Part shown: one piece after another, positions 1-8,770 of the stretch | How the letters are laid out: each line of letters opens with the position of its first letter | Position numbering within the stretch: the first letter of the stretch is position 1 | Origin: Microcoleus sp. bin38.metabat.b11b12b14.051 | Lineage (GTDB): Bacteria > Cyanobacteriota > Cyanobacteriia > Cyanobacteriales > Microcoleaceae | DNA length: 64,000 bases | Reading direction: 5' to 3' | NCBI RefSeq assembly: GCF_013299165.1 | Contig: NZ_JAAFKD010000012.1 | Coordinates: 62,001-126,000, forward strand | The notes under the pieces: model-generated | Told to the model about the DNA's origin: nothing | Databases searched by the model: none | The model's input: only the letters and a program-made list of their open reading frames with translations | Position numbers and translations under genes: made by a program

Positions 1-1284
1 CCCCTGGTAGTCAAATCTGTTACCCGCGAGGGCACCGGGCTGCGGATTTTGGGCGTCGTGGGGTTGTTGTGCGATCGGGCCAACCACTTCAACAACATAG
101 ACGCCCAACACGCCCAAGAACTCATTCCCGCCTTCATTGCAGCCCTGCGGCAAGCCATCCAACAGCGGTTTACCCACATTCACAACATCCACCCCGCAGT
201 CGAGTGGCGGTTCGCCCAAGAAGCAGAAAGGCGGAGTTGGGGACTTCCTCAAGAGACGATCGTATTTGCAGACGTTCATCCGCTGTACGGAATTTCCGAC
301 ATCCGCGGTTCCAGCGACGAGAGAAACCGAGCCATTCAAACAGATTTGCTCGAACAATTCCGCTTAGGTTTAGCCATAGCCGATGCCGTTTGTCAAACAC
401 AAACTACCCACCTCGGCGAGCAACTGCGGCTCGACTTGCTCGACTACATCGAGCATTTAAAAGAAAAAGTAACAGTCGATATGGAAGTGCGAGCAGCCGA
501 GTATTTAAACGAGCGTTTAGAAGTATATTTTGACTATTTTGTGCAGTGCGGGCCCCTGGTTCTGGCAGCAGTTGAAGCTTACCGAGCCGCCTGCGAAAAC
601 GAACACAACTGCGTTTATGGCGATCGTACTCGCTACGATCAAATGCTCAACCTGATCGGCAACAAACTCCAAGAAACCTGGGCCCGCTGGCAAGAAAAAA
701 TGCAGCAAATCCTCCCCCACTACTGCGACATCGAATGCACCGACGGCATGGATCACATGATATATGTCGGAAAGGCGATCGACCCCAAATTCAGCCAATT
801 TCACCTGCACAGTTTGCGATACGAACAACTGCGAGCAATTTGTGACTGCGGCCGCACAGTTTTTCGCCTACAAGCCGAGTCCCAAATTAACATGGAACTA
901 GCACATTTAGTATTAGTACAGAATACCACTATCGACATATTTCACAATGAAAACACCGAAAAAATGTTCGATGTCAAAGGCACTCGCGACATCCGCTACG
1001 AACTCGTCAAAAAGCGGATAGAAAAAGCCGTTGACAAAGACGCACAAGAACGAATTACCCAGTCAGGAATGCTAACCGTAGTTTATTCCACCGAAGACGA
1101 ATGGGAAGAGTATCAACAATATTTACGCTACTTGTCACGCGAAGGTTGGGTAGAAGCAAAAGTGCAAACTGGCATGGTAGAATCACTGCAAGGAGTCAGT
1201 GGTTTAAAATTCGCCCGCGTCCGTATTTTACCGGAACCCGAATCAATTGTTCATGTCAGTGAAGTTACGGTTGTTACCGATTGA
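1..1284 (+). CDS. C-terminal part of a large conserved protein (possible GAF-domain family), 5' end outside window
   Basis: The frame is open from base 1, so the start lies upstream; about 427 residues are visible. No signal peptide or membrane segment is seen. A stretch ending in YGISDIRGSS is followed by helical, charged sequence with Cys pairs (CDCG near the middle). The C-terminal block (YELVKKRIEKA, then ERITQSGMLTVVYS, then ESLQGVSGLKFARVRIL) resembles, from memory, the tail of large GAF-domain proteins of Bacteroidetes and cyanobacteria. Function is not known to me. The gene ends 313 bp before the giant kinase gene on the same strand and the gap contains palindromic repeats, so co-transcription is doubtful. 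Confidence 0.6.
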   Translation, partial: PLVVKSVTREGTGLRILGVVGLLCDRANHFNNIDAQHAQELIPAFIAALRQAIQQRFTHIHNIHPAVEWRFAQEAERRSWGLPQETIVFADVHPLYGISDIRGSSDERNRAIQTDLLEQFRLGLAIADAVCQTQTTHLGEQLRLDLLDYIEHLKEKVTVDMEVRAAEYLNERLEVYFDYFVQCGPLVLAAVEAYRAACENEHNCVYGDRTRYDQMLNLIGNKLQETWARWQEKMQQILPHYCDIECTDGMDHMIYVGKAIDPKFSQFHLHSLRYEQLRAICDCGRTVFRLQAESQINMELAHLVLVQNTTIDIFHNENTEKMFDVKGTRDIRYELVKKRIEKAVDKDAQERITQSGMLTVVYSTEDEWEEYQQYLRYLSREGWVEAKVQTGMVESLQGVSGLKFARVRILPEPESIVHVSEVTVVTD

Positions 1285-1309
1285 AAACCGTTCTTAAATC
1301 CCGGTAATT

Positions 1310-1374
1310 GTAGGGTGCGTCAGGGTTCAATGTTTTGACTAAAGACTCATAATTTTCCCCCTGACCCACCCTAC
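1310..1374. repeat. 65-bp palindromic element bounded by GTAGGGTG
   Basis: The element begins GTAGGGTGCGTCAGGG and ends CCCTGACCCACCCTAC, so its ends form a long hairpin. It is the most divergent of four 64-66 bp elements in the window (others at 16477, 25743 and 57785). The rest of the 1285-1597 gap holds AT-rich sequence and another hairpin, GAAACCAGGTTTC near 1529. Confidence 0.7.
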
Positions 1375-1597
1375 GGACTTACCACTGACAACAACGAACA
1401 GTACCGTGTTTTCACTTAGTGTCTGTGACCAGTAATTTCCAATAGCAAAAAAATACACGATTTGAATCACACCCAGTCAAGCTAAAATAGTGTTAATTTA
1501 CTGACAATTACAAAAATTACGCAACACCGAAGAAACCAGGTTTCTGAACTCTCGTGCGTAATTCCTAAATTAGAGCCTTTACTTATTAAGTTAAATT

Positions 1598-4500
1598 ATG
1601 TTGACATTATCAGAATACAAAATCAAATCTACTCTGCACGAAGGCGTCGAAACAATCATCTATCGCGCACAAACAGCCACAGACGGCGCGGCAAAAATTC
1701 TCAAAGTGCTCAAAGCCGAATATCCGACACTCGAAGCCATTACCAGACTTAAACACGAATATCAAATCCGCCAAAATTTAGACAGCGAACAAATCGTCAA
1801 AGCCATCAGCATCAAAACCTTTGACCACCGATTAGGACTGGTTTTAGAAGACTTTGGTGGCGAATCCCTTGCCCAACTCATGGAAAGAGAGAATTTGAGT
1901 CCGCAAGCAAATTTAAACATCGCCATCCCAATAGTCAAAGCCCTACAATACCTGCATTTACAAAACATTATTCACAAAGATATCAAACCCAGCAACATCA
2001 TCATCAACTCCCAAACAAAACAAGTAAAACTTACCGACTTCGGGATAGCCACAAAACTCAACAAAGAAAACCCGCAATTCAACAATTCCAACTCAGTCGA
2101 AGGCACATTAACCTATATGTCACCCGAACAAACCGGGAGAATGAACCGCACCCTCGACTACCGCACCGATTTTTATTCCCTCGGCATCACCTTGTATGAA
2201 ATGCTGACCGGAAAATTGCCTTTCCCCAGCAACGACCCCTTAGAAATAGTTTACAGCCACATCGCAGTTCAAGCCATTTCGCCGCATCAAATAAATCCCG
2301 AAATCCCCGCACCAATCTCGGAAATTGTCATGAAATTGATGGCAAAAAACGCCGAAGATAGATATCAAAGTGCCACAGGATTATTAGCAGACTTAGAAAC
2401 TTGTTTACATCAGCTAGAAACCACAGGGGAAATAACAGATTTCATCCCCGGCCGCTTAGATATTCTCAGCCAACTGTTAATCCCCCAAAAGTTGTACGGT
2501 AGAGAACAACAAGTCAGCGAACTATTAGCAGCATTTGAACGTGTAGGGACGGGTTTAGCCAACAATTTGTTAGAAAAACCAACAACCTCAGAACAAAACC
2601 AGCCCTTATCAGGAACTAGCGAACTAATGCTAGTCTCTGGTTACTCAGGCATCGGCAAATCCGCCGTAGTCAACGAAGTTAGCAAACCCATTACTAAGTC
2701 AAAAGGTTACTTCATTAGCGGCAAGTTCGATCAATTCAAACGCAACATTCCCTATGCCTCATTAATCCAAGCATTTAACTCCTTACTGCGGCAATTGCTA
2801 ACAGAAAGCGCAGCTTCATTAAAAACATGGCGCACCAAAATATTAACAGCATTGGGAACAGACGGCCAAGTAATTGCCGACGTAATTCCCGAACTGGAAT
2901 TAATAATTGGCAAACAGCCAGCAGTGCGAGAAGTCGGCCCGGCAGAAGCACAAAATCGCTTCAATCGGCTGTTTAAAGAATTTTTGCGGGTTTTCGCGCA
3001 AAAAGAACATCCGCTAGTCATATTTTTAGACGATTTGCAGTGGGCTGATTCAGCAACATTGAAATTAATGCAACTGCTGATTACTGACCCTGAACAGCAG
3101 TATCTCTTAGTAATTGGTGCTTATCGAGATAATGAAGTTAGCCCGACTCACCCGTTAATTCAGACTGTAGAAGAGATTGAAAAAACTGGTACAATTGTCA
3201 ACAATATCCTGCTGCAACCGCTGGATTTAGCAGATGTGACTGAGTTAGTGGCTGACACACTTAATAGTTGCACAGAAAAAGTCACAAATCTAGCAGAGTT
3301 GATCTGGAATAAAACGGGCGGCAATCCTTTTTTCTTGACGCAATTACTCCAAGCACTATATCAAGACAATCTTTTGAAATTTGATTTTAATGCCATTGCA
3401 GATGATGCAACTAAAGGAGGCTGGGATTGGAATATCGATGAAATTCAAGCGATTGGCATTACAGATAAAAGTGTCGTAGAACTCGTAGCTTCTCGGATTG
3501 AAAAATTGCCAGAATCCACGCAAGAAATTTTGAAATTAGCAGCTTGTGTGGGTGATAAATTTGCTCTAGATGTGCTATCTATTGTCAGCGAACAGTCGGC
3601 TAATGCTACAGCTACTGAACTTTATTGTGCTTTACAATCTGGGTTAATTTTGCCCTTGAGCGATGCTTATCGCATCCCTTTACTATTTACGCAAGCAGAG
3701 GCGGTTAATCTGAGTTTTGACACGTCGCGGGTGGGATATCGATTTTTGCACGATCGCGTCCAGCAAGCCGCCTATTCGCTCATTCCCGAAGATCAAAAGC
3801 AATCCACTCATTTAAACATCGGTCAGTTACTGCTACAGAACACTCCAGACGAAAAGCTCGAAGACAACATCTTTGATATCGTGAATCAGTTGAATTTCGG
3901 AATTGACACGATTAGCAAACCGGCAGAAAAGACGCAGTTAGCAAAATTAAATTTAATAGCTGGACGTAAAGCCAAAGTAGCGACTGCTTATGAAGGTGCT
4001 GTTAGGTATTTGTCGGTGGCTATGGGATTATTAGCAGAGGATTGTTGGCAAAGTCAGTATGAGTTAACGTTAGTAATTTACGAGTCAACAGCAGAAGCTG
4101 AATATTTAAACATTAACTATGAAGAATCGAAAAAATTAGTTAACATCATCATAAACGAAGCCAAAACTATACTGGAAAAAGTAAATGCTTATGAACTTCA
4201 ACTCCAGTCTTACAATGTTCAAAATAGACTTTTAGAAGCACTAAATACAGGACTAGAAGTCCTTAAATTGTTAGGAATTTATTTACCTAAAAACCCCAAT
4301 TCGCTAAATATTGTGGTTGGATTAATTAACACAAAACTGAGCTTGGGACTTAAACGAATTGACGATTTAGCTAACTTGCCAGAAATGACAAATCCCAATC
4401 AACAAGCAGCGATGCGGATTTTATCAGGGATTCTCGGCACTGCTATCCAGGCTAAGCCCCGACTGCTACCACTGCTGACATTTATGATGGTCAAGCAGTG

Positions 4501-7054
4501 CATTAAATATGGAAATTCTCCTTATGCAAGTATTGCCTATGTTTATTATGCCATAATTCTGTGCAGACTAGGAGATATTAGTTTGGGATACCAATTCGGC
4601 GAACTCGCAATTAGGCTGTTAAAAAGATTTCCATCCGGTTCAATTAAAAGTAGAGTTTATGCAGCCTTTGGTTCTTTTATTCAACATTGGAAAACAGATA
4701 TTGAGTTAGGATTAGGCTATCTCATGGAAGGTTTTCAAATCGGCCTGGAAACTGGAGATTTGGAATATGTGGGTTATTGCATTGATGTATATTGTACTTA
4801 TAAACTGTGGATGGGATATCCTCTCAATCTGGTTGAAGAGGAGACAGGTAAGTATCTGAAACTAATGCAGCAACTTAAACAAGAAAGCTCTTCAAATTAT
4901 ATAAGTATAGAGAGACAGACAGCCCTAAATTTGTCTGGCAAAGCTGTCGAACCATGCCATTTAGTCGGCGATAACTTTAATGAAATAAAAACGCTCCCCG
5001 TTCTAATAGCAGCTAAAAGCTTTTTTTTAGTTTGTTTGGTTTATAATGCCAAAGCTATGCTTAATTTTTTGTTCAAAAACTATGCCCAAACATTGGAGAA
5101 TTCAAAGTTATTTGAGAAATATGAAGAAGCCGCAGCCGGACTTTATGTGGTTCCCATCAATAACTTCTACTACTCTCTCACTCTCCTCGCCTTGTATCCA
5201 GCAACTGGCAAAGGGGAGCAAAAGCAATATCTGAAAAGAGTGGTAAATTTTCAAAAAAAGATGAAAAAATGGGCAGTTGATGCTCCGATGAATTATCAAC
5301 ATAAATACGACTTGGTAGCAGCGGAAAAAGCGCGAGTTTTGGGGTATGATTGCCAAGCAATGGATTTGTACGATCGCGCAATTTCAGGCGCTGCCAAAAA
5401 CGGTTATATTCAAGAAGAAGCATTAGCCTATGAATTAGCCGGAGAATTCTATCTATCTTTGGGAAAACAGATAATTTCTCAAGCATATCTGACTAAGGCT
5501 TATTACGGCTATATCCGCTGGGGAGCTCTAGCAAAAGTTAAGCACTTAGAGTCTATACATCCTTTCTTAGTAGCACAAACGCGGGCCGCAGAAACTCCAA
5601 CCCTCGATGTCACCCGCACTACCACGGGAAGCACTATCAGTAACAGTTTAGGCAATTTATTAGATTTGAACGCTTTTGTCAAAGCTTCCCAAGCTATTAC
5701 CAGTGAAATTGTTTTGGAAAAGTTATTGACTAAGTTAATCAATGTTTTGTTGGAAAATGCGGCGGCTCAAAAAGTAGTGCTGATGCTGCTAAAAAACGAT
5801 ATCCTCTGCATAGAAGCTACGGGCACTCCTACTCAGGATCAAGTGACACTTTTACCGTCTATTCCAGTAGAAACTTTTCAAGATATACCGCTGTCTGCGA
5901 TTAATTACGTACACCGCAGTCAAAAGCATCTGGTTTTAGACAACGCGACTATTGCCGAACCTTTTAATGCGGATGCTTACATTCGGAAATATCAACCAAA
6001 ATCAATCCTCTGTTTGCCGATTATTTATCAATCGCAGCGACGTGGAATTATTTATTTGGAAAATGCTTTGACGGTAGGAGCTTTTACGACAGAGAGGGTA
6101 GAAGTATTCAAAGTGTTGATTTCTCAAGTTGCGATTGCTGTAGAAAATGCTGGTTTATACGCACGGGAACAAGAAAAGTCTCAACAGTTAGAAAAATCTT
6201 TGAATGAATTGCAAGAGACACAACTGCGACTGATTCAGAGTGAAAAAATGTCGGCTTTGGGGAATTTGATTGCAGGGGTGGCTCACGAAATTAACAATCC
6301 GCTGGGTTATATTGCGGGGAATGTTGATGCTGCGGCTGAGGCGAGTTCGGATTTAATTGATTATTTGCAACTTTATCAAAAAAAGTTTCCGAATCCCGGA
6401 GATGATTTGCAGGAGAAAGCGTCGGATATCGATCTAGAATATTTGATGGAAGATTTGCCAAAAATGCTGTTATCGATGAAGTCTGGTACTGAGCGCATTC
6501 GCAATATTAGTACGTCTCTCCGCACTTTTTCCCGCGCGGATACTGTGAATAAGGTGTCGGCAAATATTCATGAGGGTATTGATAGCACTTTGCTGATTTT
6601 GCAGTATCGGCTGAAGGCTAAGGATTCTCGCCCTGCGATTCAAGTGATTAAGGAATATGGATATACGCCGCCTGTTAAGTGTTATTTTGGGCAGTTGAAT
6701 CAGGTGTTTATGAATTTGTTGGCAAATGCGATCGACTGTTTTGACGAATTTAATGTGGGTCGCAGTTATGCTGAGATTGAGGCTGTACCGAATACGATCG
6801 CCATTATCACCCATGTCTCGCCGGATAACAACAGCGTGGTGATTCGCATCAAAGATAATGGCGCAGGGATGTCAACCCAGGTGAGGGCGCAAATATTTGA
6901 CCATTTGTTTACTACGAAGGGAGTCGGGAAGGGTACGGGTTTGGGGCTTTCTATCAGCCGCCAAATTGTGGAGGAAACTCACGGTGGTAAGCTGAGTTGC
7001 GAGTCTGTGTTGGGTGCAGGTACGGAATTTGCGATCGAACTTCCTTTGAATTAA
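1598..7054 (+). CDS. Giant hybrid Ser/Thr kinase - AAA ATPase - GAF - histidine kinase
   Basis: This 1818-residue signalling protein joins two kinase chemistries. Residues 1-270 are a Hanks-type kinase with HKDIKPSN near 125 and DFG near 147. An AAA/NACHT-like ATPase follows, with Walker A SGYSGIGKS near 346 and Walker B VIFLDDLQWAD near 472. Residues about 780-1330 look like a helical TPR-type region. A GAF domain lies at about 1355-1520, then a coiled coil, a HisKA domain with H-box GVAHEINNP near 1560, and an HATPase with N-box NAIDC near 1706 and G-boxes DNGAGM and GKGTGLGLS. No membrane helices are evident, so it is probably cytoplasmic. This architecture is widespread in filamentous cyanobacteria; the signal it senses is unknown. 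The ATG start gives a full N-lobe. Confidence 0.93.
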   Translation: MLTLSEYKIKSTLHEGVETIIYRAQTATDGAAKILKVLKAEYPTLEAITRLKHEYQIRQNLDSEQIVKAISIKTFDHRLGLVLEDFGGESLAQLMERENLSPQANLNIAIPIVKALQYLHLQNIIHKDIKPSNIIINSQTKQVKLTDFGIATKLNKENPQFNNSNSVEGTLTYMSPEQTGRMNRTLDYRTDFYSLGITLYEMLTGKLPFPSNDPLEIVYSHIAVQAISPHQINPEIPAPISEIVMKLMAKNAEDRYQSATGLLADLETCLHQLETTGEITDFIPGRLDILSQLLIPQKLYGREQQVSELLAAFERVGTGLANNLLEKPTTSEQNQPLSGTSELMLVSGYSGIGKSAVVNEVSKPITKSKGYFISGKFDQFKRNIPYASLIQAFNSLLRQLLTESAASLKTWRTKILTALGTDGQVIADVIPELELIIGKQPAVREVGPAEAQNRFNRLFKEFLRVFAQKEHPLVIFLDDLQWADSATLKLMQLLITDPEQQYLLVIGAYRDNEVSPTHPLIQTVEEIEKTGTIVNNILLQPLDLADVTELVADTLNSCTEKVTNLAELIWNKTGGNPFFLTQLLQALYQDNLLKFDFNAIADDATKGGWDWNIDEIQAIGITDKSVVELVASRIEKLPESTQEILKLAACVGDKFALDVLSIVSEQSANATATELYCALQSGLILPLSDAYRIPLLFTQAEAVNLSFDTSRVGYRFLHDRVQQAAYSLIPEDQKQSTHLNIGQLLLQNTPDEKLEDNIFDIVNQLNFGIDTISKPAEKTQLAKLNLIAGRKAKVATAYEGAVRYLSVAMGLLAEDCWQSQYELTLVIYESTAEAEYLNINYEESKKLVNIIINEAKTILEKVNAYELQLQSYNVQNRLLEALNTGLEVLKLLGIYLPKNPNSLNIVVGLINTKLSLGLKRIDDLANLPEMTNPNQQAAMRILSGILGTAIQAKPRLLPLLTFMMVKQCIKYGNSPYASIAYVYYAIILCRLGDISLGYQFGELAIRLLKRFPSGSIKSRVYAAFGSFIQHWKTDIELGLGYLMEGFQIGLETGDLEYVGYCIDVYCTYKLWMGYPLNLVEEETGKYLKLMQQLKQESSSNYISIERQTALNLSGKAVEPCHLVGDNFNEIKTLPVLIAAKSFFLVCLVYNAKAMLNFLFKNYAQTLENSKLFEKYEEAAAGLYVVPINNFYYSLTLLALYPATGKGEQKQYLKRVVNFQKKMKKWAVDAPMNYQHKYDLVAAEKARVLGYDCQAMDLYDRAISGAAKNGYIQEEALAYELAGEFYLSLGKQIISQAYLTKAYYGYIRWGALAKVKHLESIHPFLVAQTRAAETPTLDVTRTTTGSTISNSLGNLLDLNAFVKASQAITSEIVLEKLLTKLINVLLENAAAQKVVLMLLKNDILCIEATGTPTQDQVTLLPSIPVETFQDIPLSAINYVHRSQKHLVLDNATIAEPFNADAYIRKYQPKSILCLPIIYQSQRRGIIYLENALTVGAFTTERVEVFKVLISQVAIAVENAGLYAREQEKSQQLEKSLNELQETQLRLIQSEKMSALGNLIAGVAHEINNPLGYIAGNVDAAAEASSDLIDYLQLYQKKFPNPGDDLQEKASDIDLEYLMEDLPKMLLSMKSGTERIRNISTSLRTFSRADTVNKVSANIHEGIDSTLLILQYRLKAKDSRPAIQVIKEYGYTPPVKCYFGQLNQVFMNLLANAIDCFDEFNVGRSYAEIEAVPNTIAIITHVSPDNNSVVIRIKDNGAGMSTQVRAQIFDHLFTTKGVGKGTGLGLSISRQIVEETHGGKLSCESVLGAGTEFAIELPLN

Positions 7055-7076
7055 GGGACTCGGCGTGTTTTTAAAC

Positions 7077-7169
7077 CCGGAGATCCCCCCTAACCCCCCT
7101 TAATAAGGGGGGGACAAGAGCATTCTCAAAGTCCCCCTTTTTAAGGGGGATTTAGGGGGATCTCCGGGG
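7077..7169. repeat. Large C/G-rich inverted repeat (REP-like)
   Basis: The left arm CCGGAGATCCCCCCTAACC and the right arm GGGGGATCTCCGGGG, with internal AAGGGGG/CCCCCTT arms, form one long imperfect palindrome of about 90 bp just after the giant kinase gene. It could act as a bidirectional transcription barrier. It is followed at 7184-7231 by a different repeat with the sequence GTTGAAACCGCGTCTACA, also seen near 23477. Confidence 0.75.
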
Positions 7170-7376
7170 CAATCAAACACGGACTCGGCGGTTGAAACCG
7201 CGTCTACACGAACGAAGTCTGCCTCCGCAGACTAAGAGTGATTAACACATATTTTTAAATTTGTCAATGTCTAATTATCTCTGAAAAAGTCCGCTGTTTA
7301 CCGTTTAAAGTAGGCAATATGCAGTTACATTGTTAGCTAAATTGTGTAATAACTGTATTTGATAGGAGTATTTCTA

Positions 7377-7796
7377 GTGAACGCTGCCGAACAAGCCAGA
7401 AATATAGAAGTTGCTAGCAAAATTGCTGCGGTTGTTAATTTATTCAAATCGGAATTCCCGGATGCGAAAGTTGATTTGAAACCTTGGATGAATGATCGGG
7501 ATACTAGGGAACTTGTCGATCCAGATTCGATCGACATTGGCTTCCATTTTCCCGGTAGAAGTCGCTTGTTGCAAAGCCGCAGCATCTTGATCCAAATCCG
7601 ATTTTACCAAGATCCGGTCGAAGATTCTCGGCGGGCGATCGGGGTTGAGGTGGCAGGTTACGATCATACTGGCGAGCAGTGGCGCTTTTCTACGGTGGAA
7701 AATTGGGGTTTTGTGGGTGAAACTGAGCCCGCTGCGGAATCGGCAGAAAAGCTCAAACACTTTTGTCGTGAGATATTTGGTTTGTTTAATGGCTAA
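7377..7796 (+). CDS. Small conserved hypothetical protein
   Basis: The product is 139 residues, soluble, with no recognised domain. I chose the GTG at 7377 because a good ribosome binding site (TAGGAG at 7363-7368) sits just upstream; an in-frame TTG at 7359 would place that site inside the gene. The N-terminal half is helical and acidic (FKSEFPDAKVDLKPWMND); the middle has alternating beta-like segments (SILIQIRFY) and the sequence is rich in Asp/Glu and Trp. It stands alone between repeat regions. Function unknown. Confidence 0.7.
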   Translation: MNAAEQARNIEVASKIAAVVNLFKSEFPDAKVDLKPWMNDRDTRELVDPDSIDIGFHFPGRSRLLQSRSILIQIRFYQDPVEDSRRAIGVEVAGYDHTGEQWRFSTVENWGFVGETEPAAESAEKLKHFCREIFGLFNG

Positions 7797-7830
7797 TATT
7801 AATTCCCGGTTAATTACGCATCATAAATCA

Positions 7831-8197
7831 GGTTTGTAGTGAGGACTTTAGTCCTTCTTGAATTAAATTCTCCTGGATGCAGAGGACTGAAGTCCTTACT
7901 ACGAACCTAAGAGGACTGAAGTTCTTACTACGAACCTAAGAGGACTAAAGTCCTTACTACGAACCTAAGAGGACTAAAGTCCTTACTACGAACCTAAGAG
8001 GACTGAAGTCCTTACTACGAACCTAAGAGGACTGAAGTCCTTACTACGAACCTAAGAGGACTGAAGTCCTTACTACGAACCTGAGAGGACTGAAGTCCTT
8101 ACTACGAACCTAAGAGGACTGAAGTCCTTACTACGAACCTGAGAGGACTAAAGTCCTTACTACGAACCTGAGAGGACTAAAGTCCTTACTACGAACC
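7831..8197. repeat. Array A of the GGACTTTAGTCC repeat family, 11 tandem 29-bp units
   Basis: A hairpin pair (GGTTTGTAGTGAGGACTTTA to its complement near 7907) leads into eleven nearly identical 29-bp units of the form AGAGGACTGAAGTCCTTACT plus ACGAACCTA from 7881 to 8197. Each unit has the palindrome AGGACTGAAGTCCT. No unique spacers occur, so this is not CRISPR. It fills the space between two convergent genes. Confidence 0.95.
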
Positions 8198-8203
8198 GAG
8201 TTT

Positions 8204-8626
8204 TTAGTTTTGATTGTCGCAATTGTCGATCGACCTACAGCCCACTGCATAAGCCGATTTGTAGGTTGTCGATCGCCTGCCAAACAAAGTATAGCGGTTA
8301 TCGCGCACTTGTTCGTAAACGCGATCGCCCATCCACTTCATCCCCGGCATTGCGCGGTAAGCAGCCACAAACACCTCACCGGTGGGCAATATCCGCCCGA
8401 TTTCCTCGGCAGCATCGCTACCTTGCCAGCGTTTTGCGGGATGATCTGCATCTATCAAAATCATCCCCATTTCGCAGTCGCCAGAAGTTATCCCAAAGCG
8501 CTGTAATCCATCCAAATCTTGCATTGAAATATACTCAAAATTCTGGCCTTTATCTAAGTTTTCTAGTAACTGTACCAAGGTGACACAGAGATTGCAATTG
8601 CCGTCGTAAATTACGTTGTAATTCAT
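8204..8626 (-). CDS. DCC-family (DUF393) thiol-disulfide oxidoreductase
   Basis: The 140-residue protein starts with the family signature YDGNCNLC, giving a CxxC pair at residues 11 and 14, the expected redox site. Length is typical for the family (120-150). Substrate and partners are unknown; members are thought to act as small thioredoxin-fold oxidoreductases. No signal peptide is visible. The gene ends seven bases from repeat array A and its start faces a heptamer repeat tract, so it is probably monocistronic. Confidence 0.85.
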   Translation of the reverse strand: MNYNVIYDGNCNLCVTLVQLLENLDKGQNFEYISMQDLDGLQRFGITSGDCEMGMILIDADHPAKRWQGSDAAEEIGRILPTGEVFVAAYRAMPGMKWMGDRVYEQVRDNRYTLFGRRSTTYKSAYAVGCRSIDNCDNQN

Positions 8627-8675
8627 TTGTAATGGTAACTTGACTACTGTTCGCGAGCGTTCCCGCTCGCACTAC

Positions 8676-8770
8676 TAATGACGAATGACCAATGACGAAT
8701 GACCAATGACTAATGACTAATGACTACTGTCAACTGTCAACTGTCAACTGTCAACTGTCAACTGTCAACT
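8676..8770. repeat. Heptamer-type short tandem repeats (AATGACN then TGTCAAC)
   Basis: Two back-to-back tracts are visible: AATGACC/AATGACG/AATGACT copies from about 8676 to 8724, then at least six TGTCAAC copies to 8770. They resemble the STRR heptamers known from cyanobacteria. The right end enters the histidine kinase gene and supplies its last codons and stop. Confidence 0.9.

Noticed and set aside
7881-8197. Regular 29-bp repeats that could be mistaken for a CRISPR array
   Set aside because: Units are directly contiguous with no unique spacers and no cas genes are near; units are palindromic members of a dispersed family.
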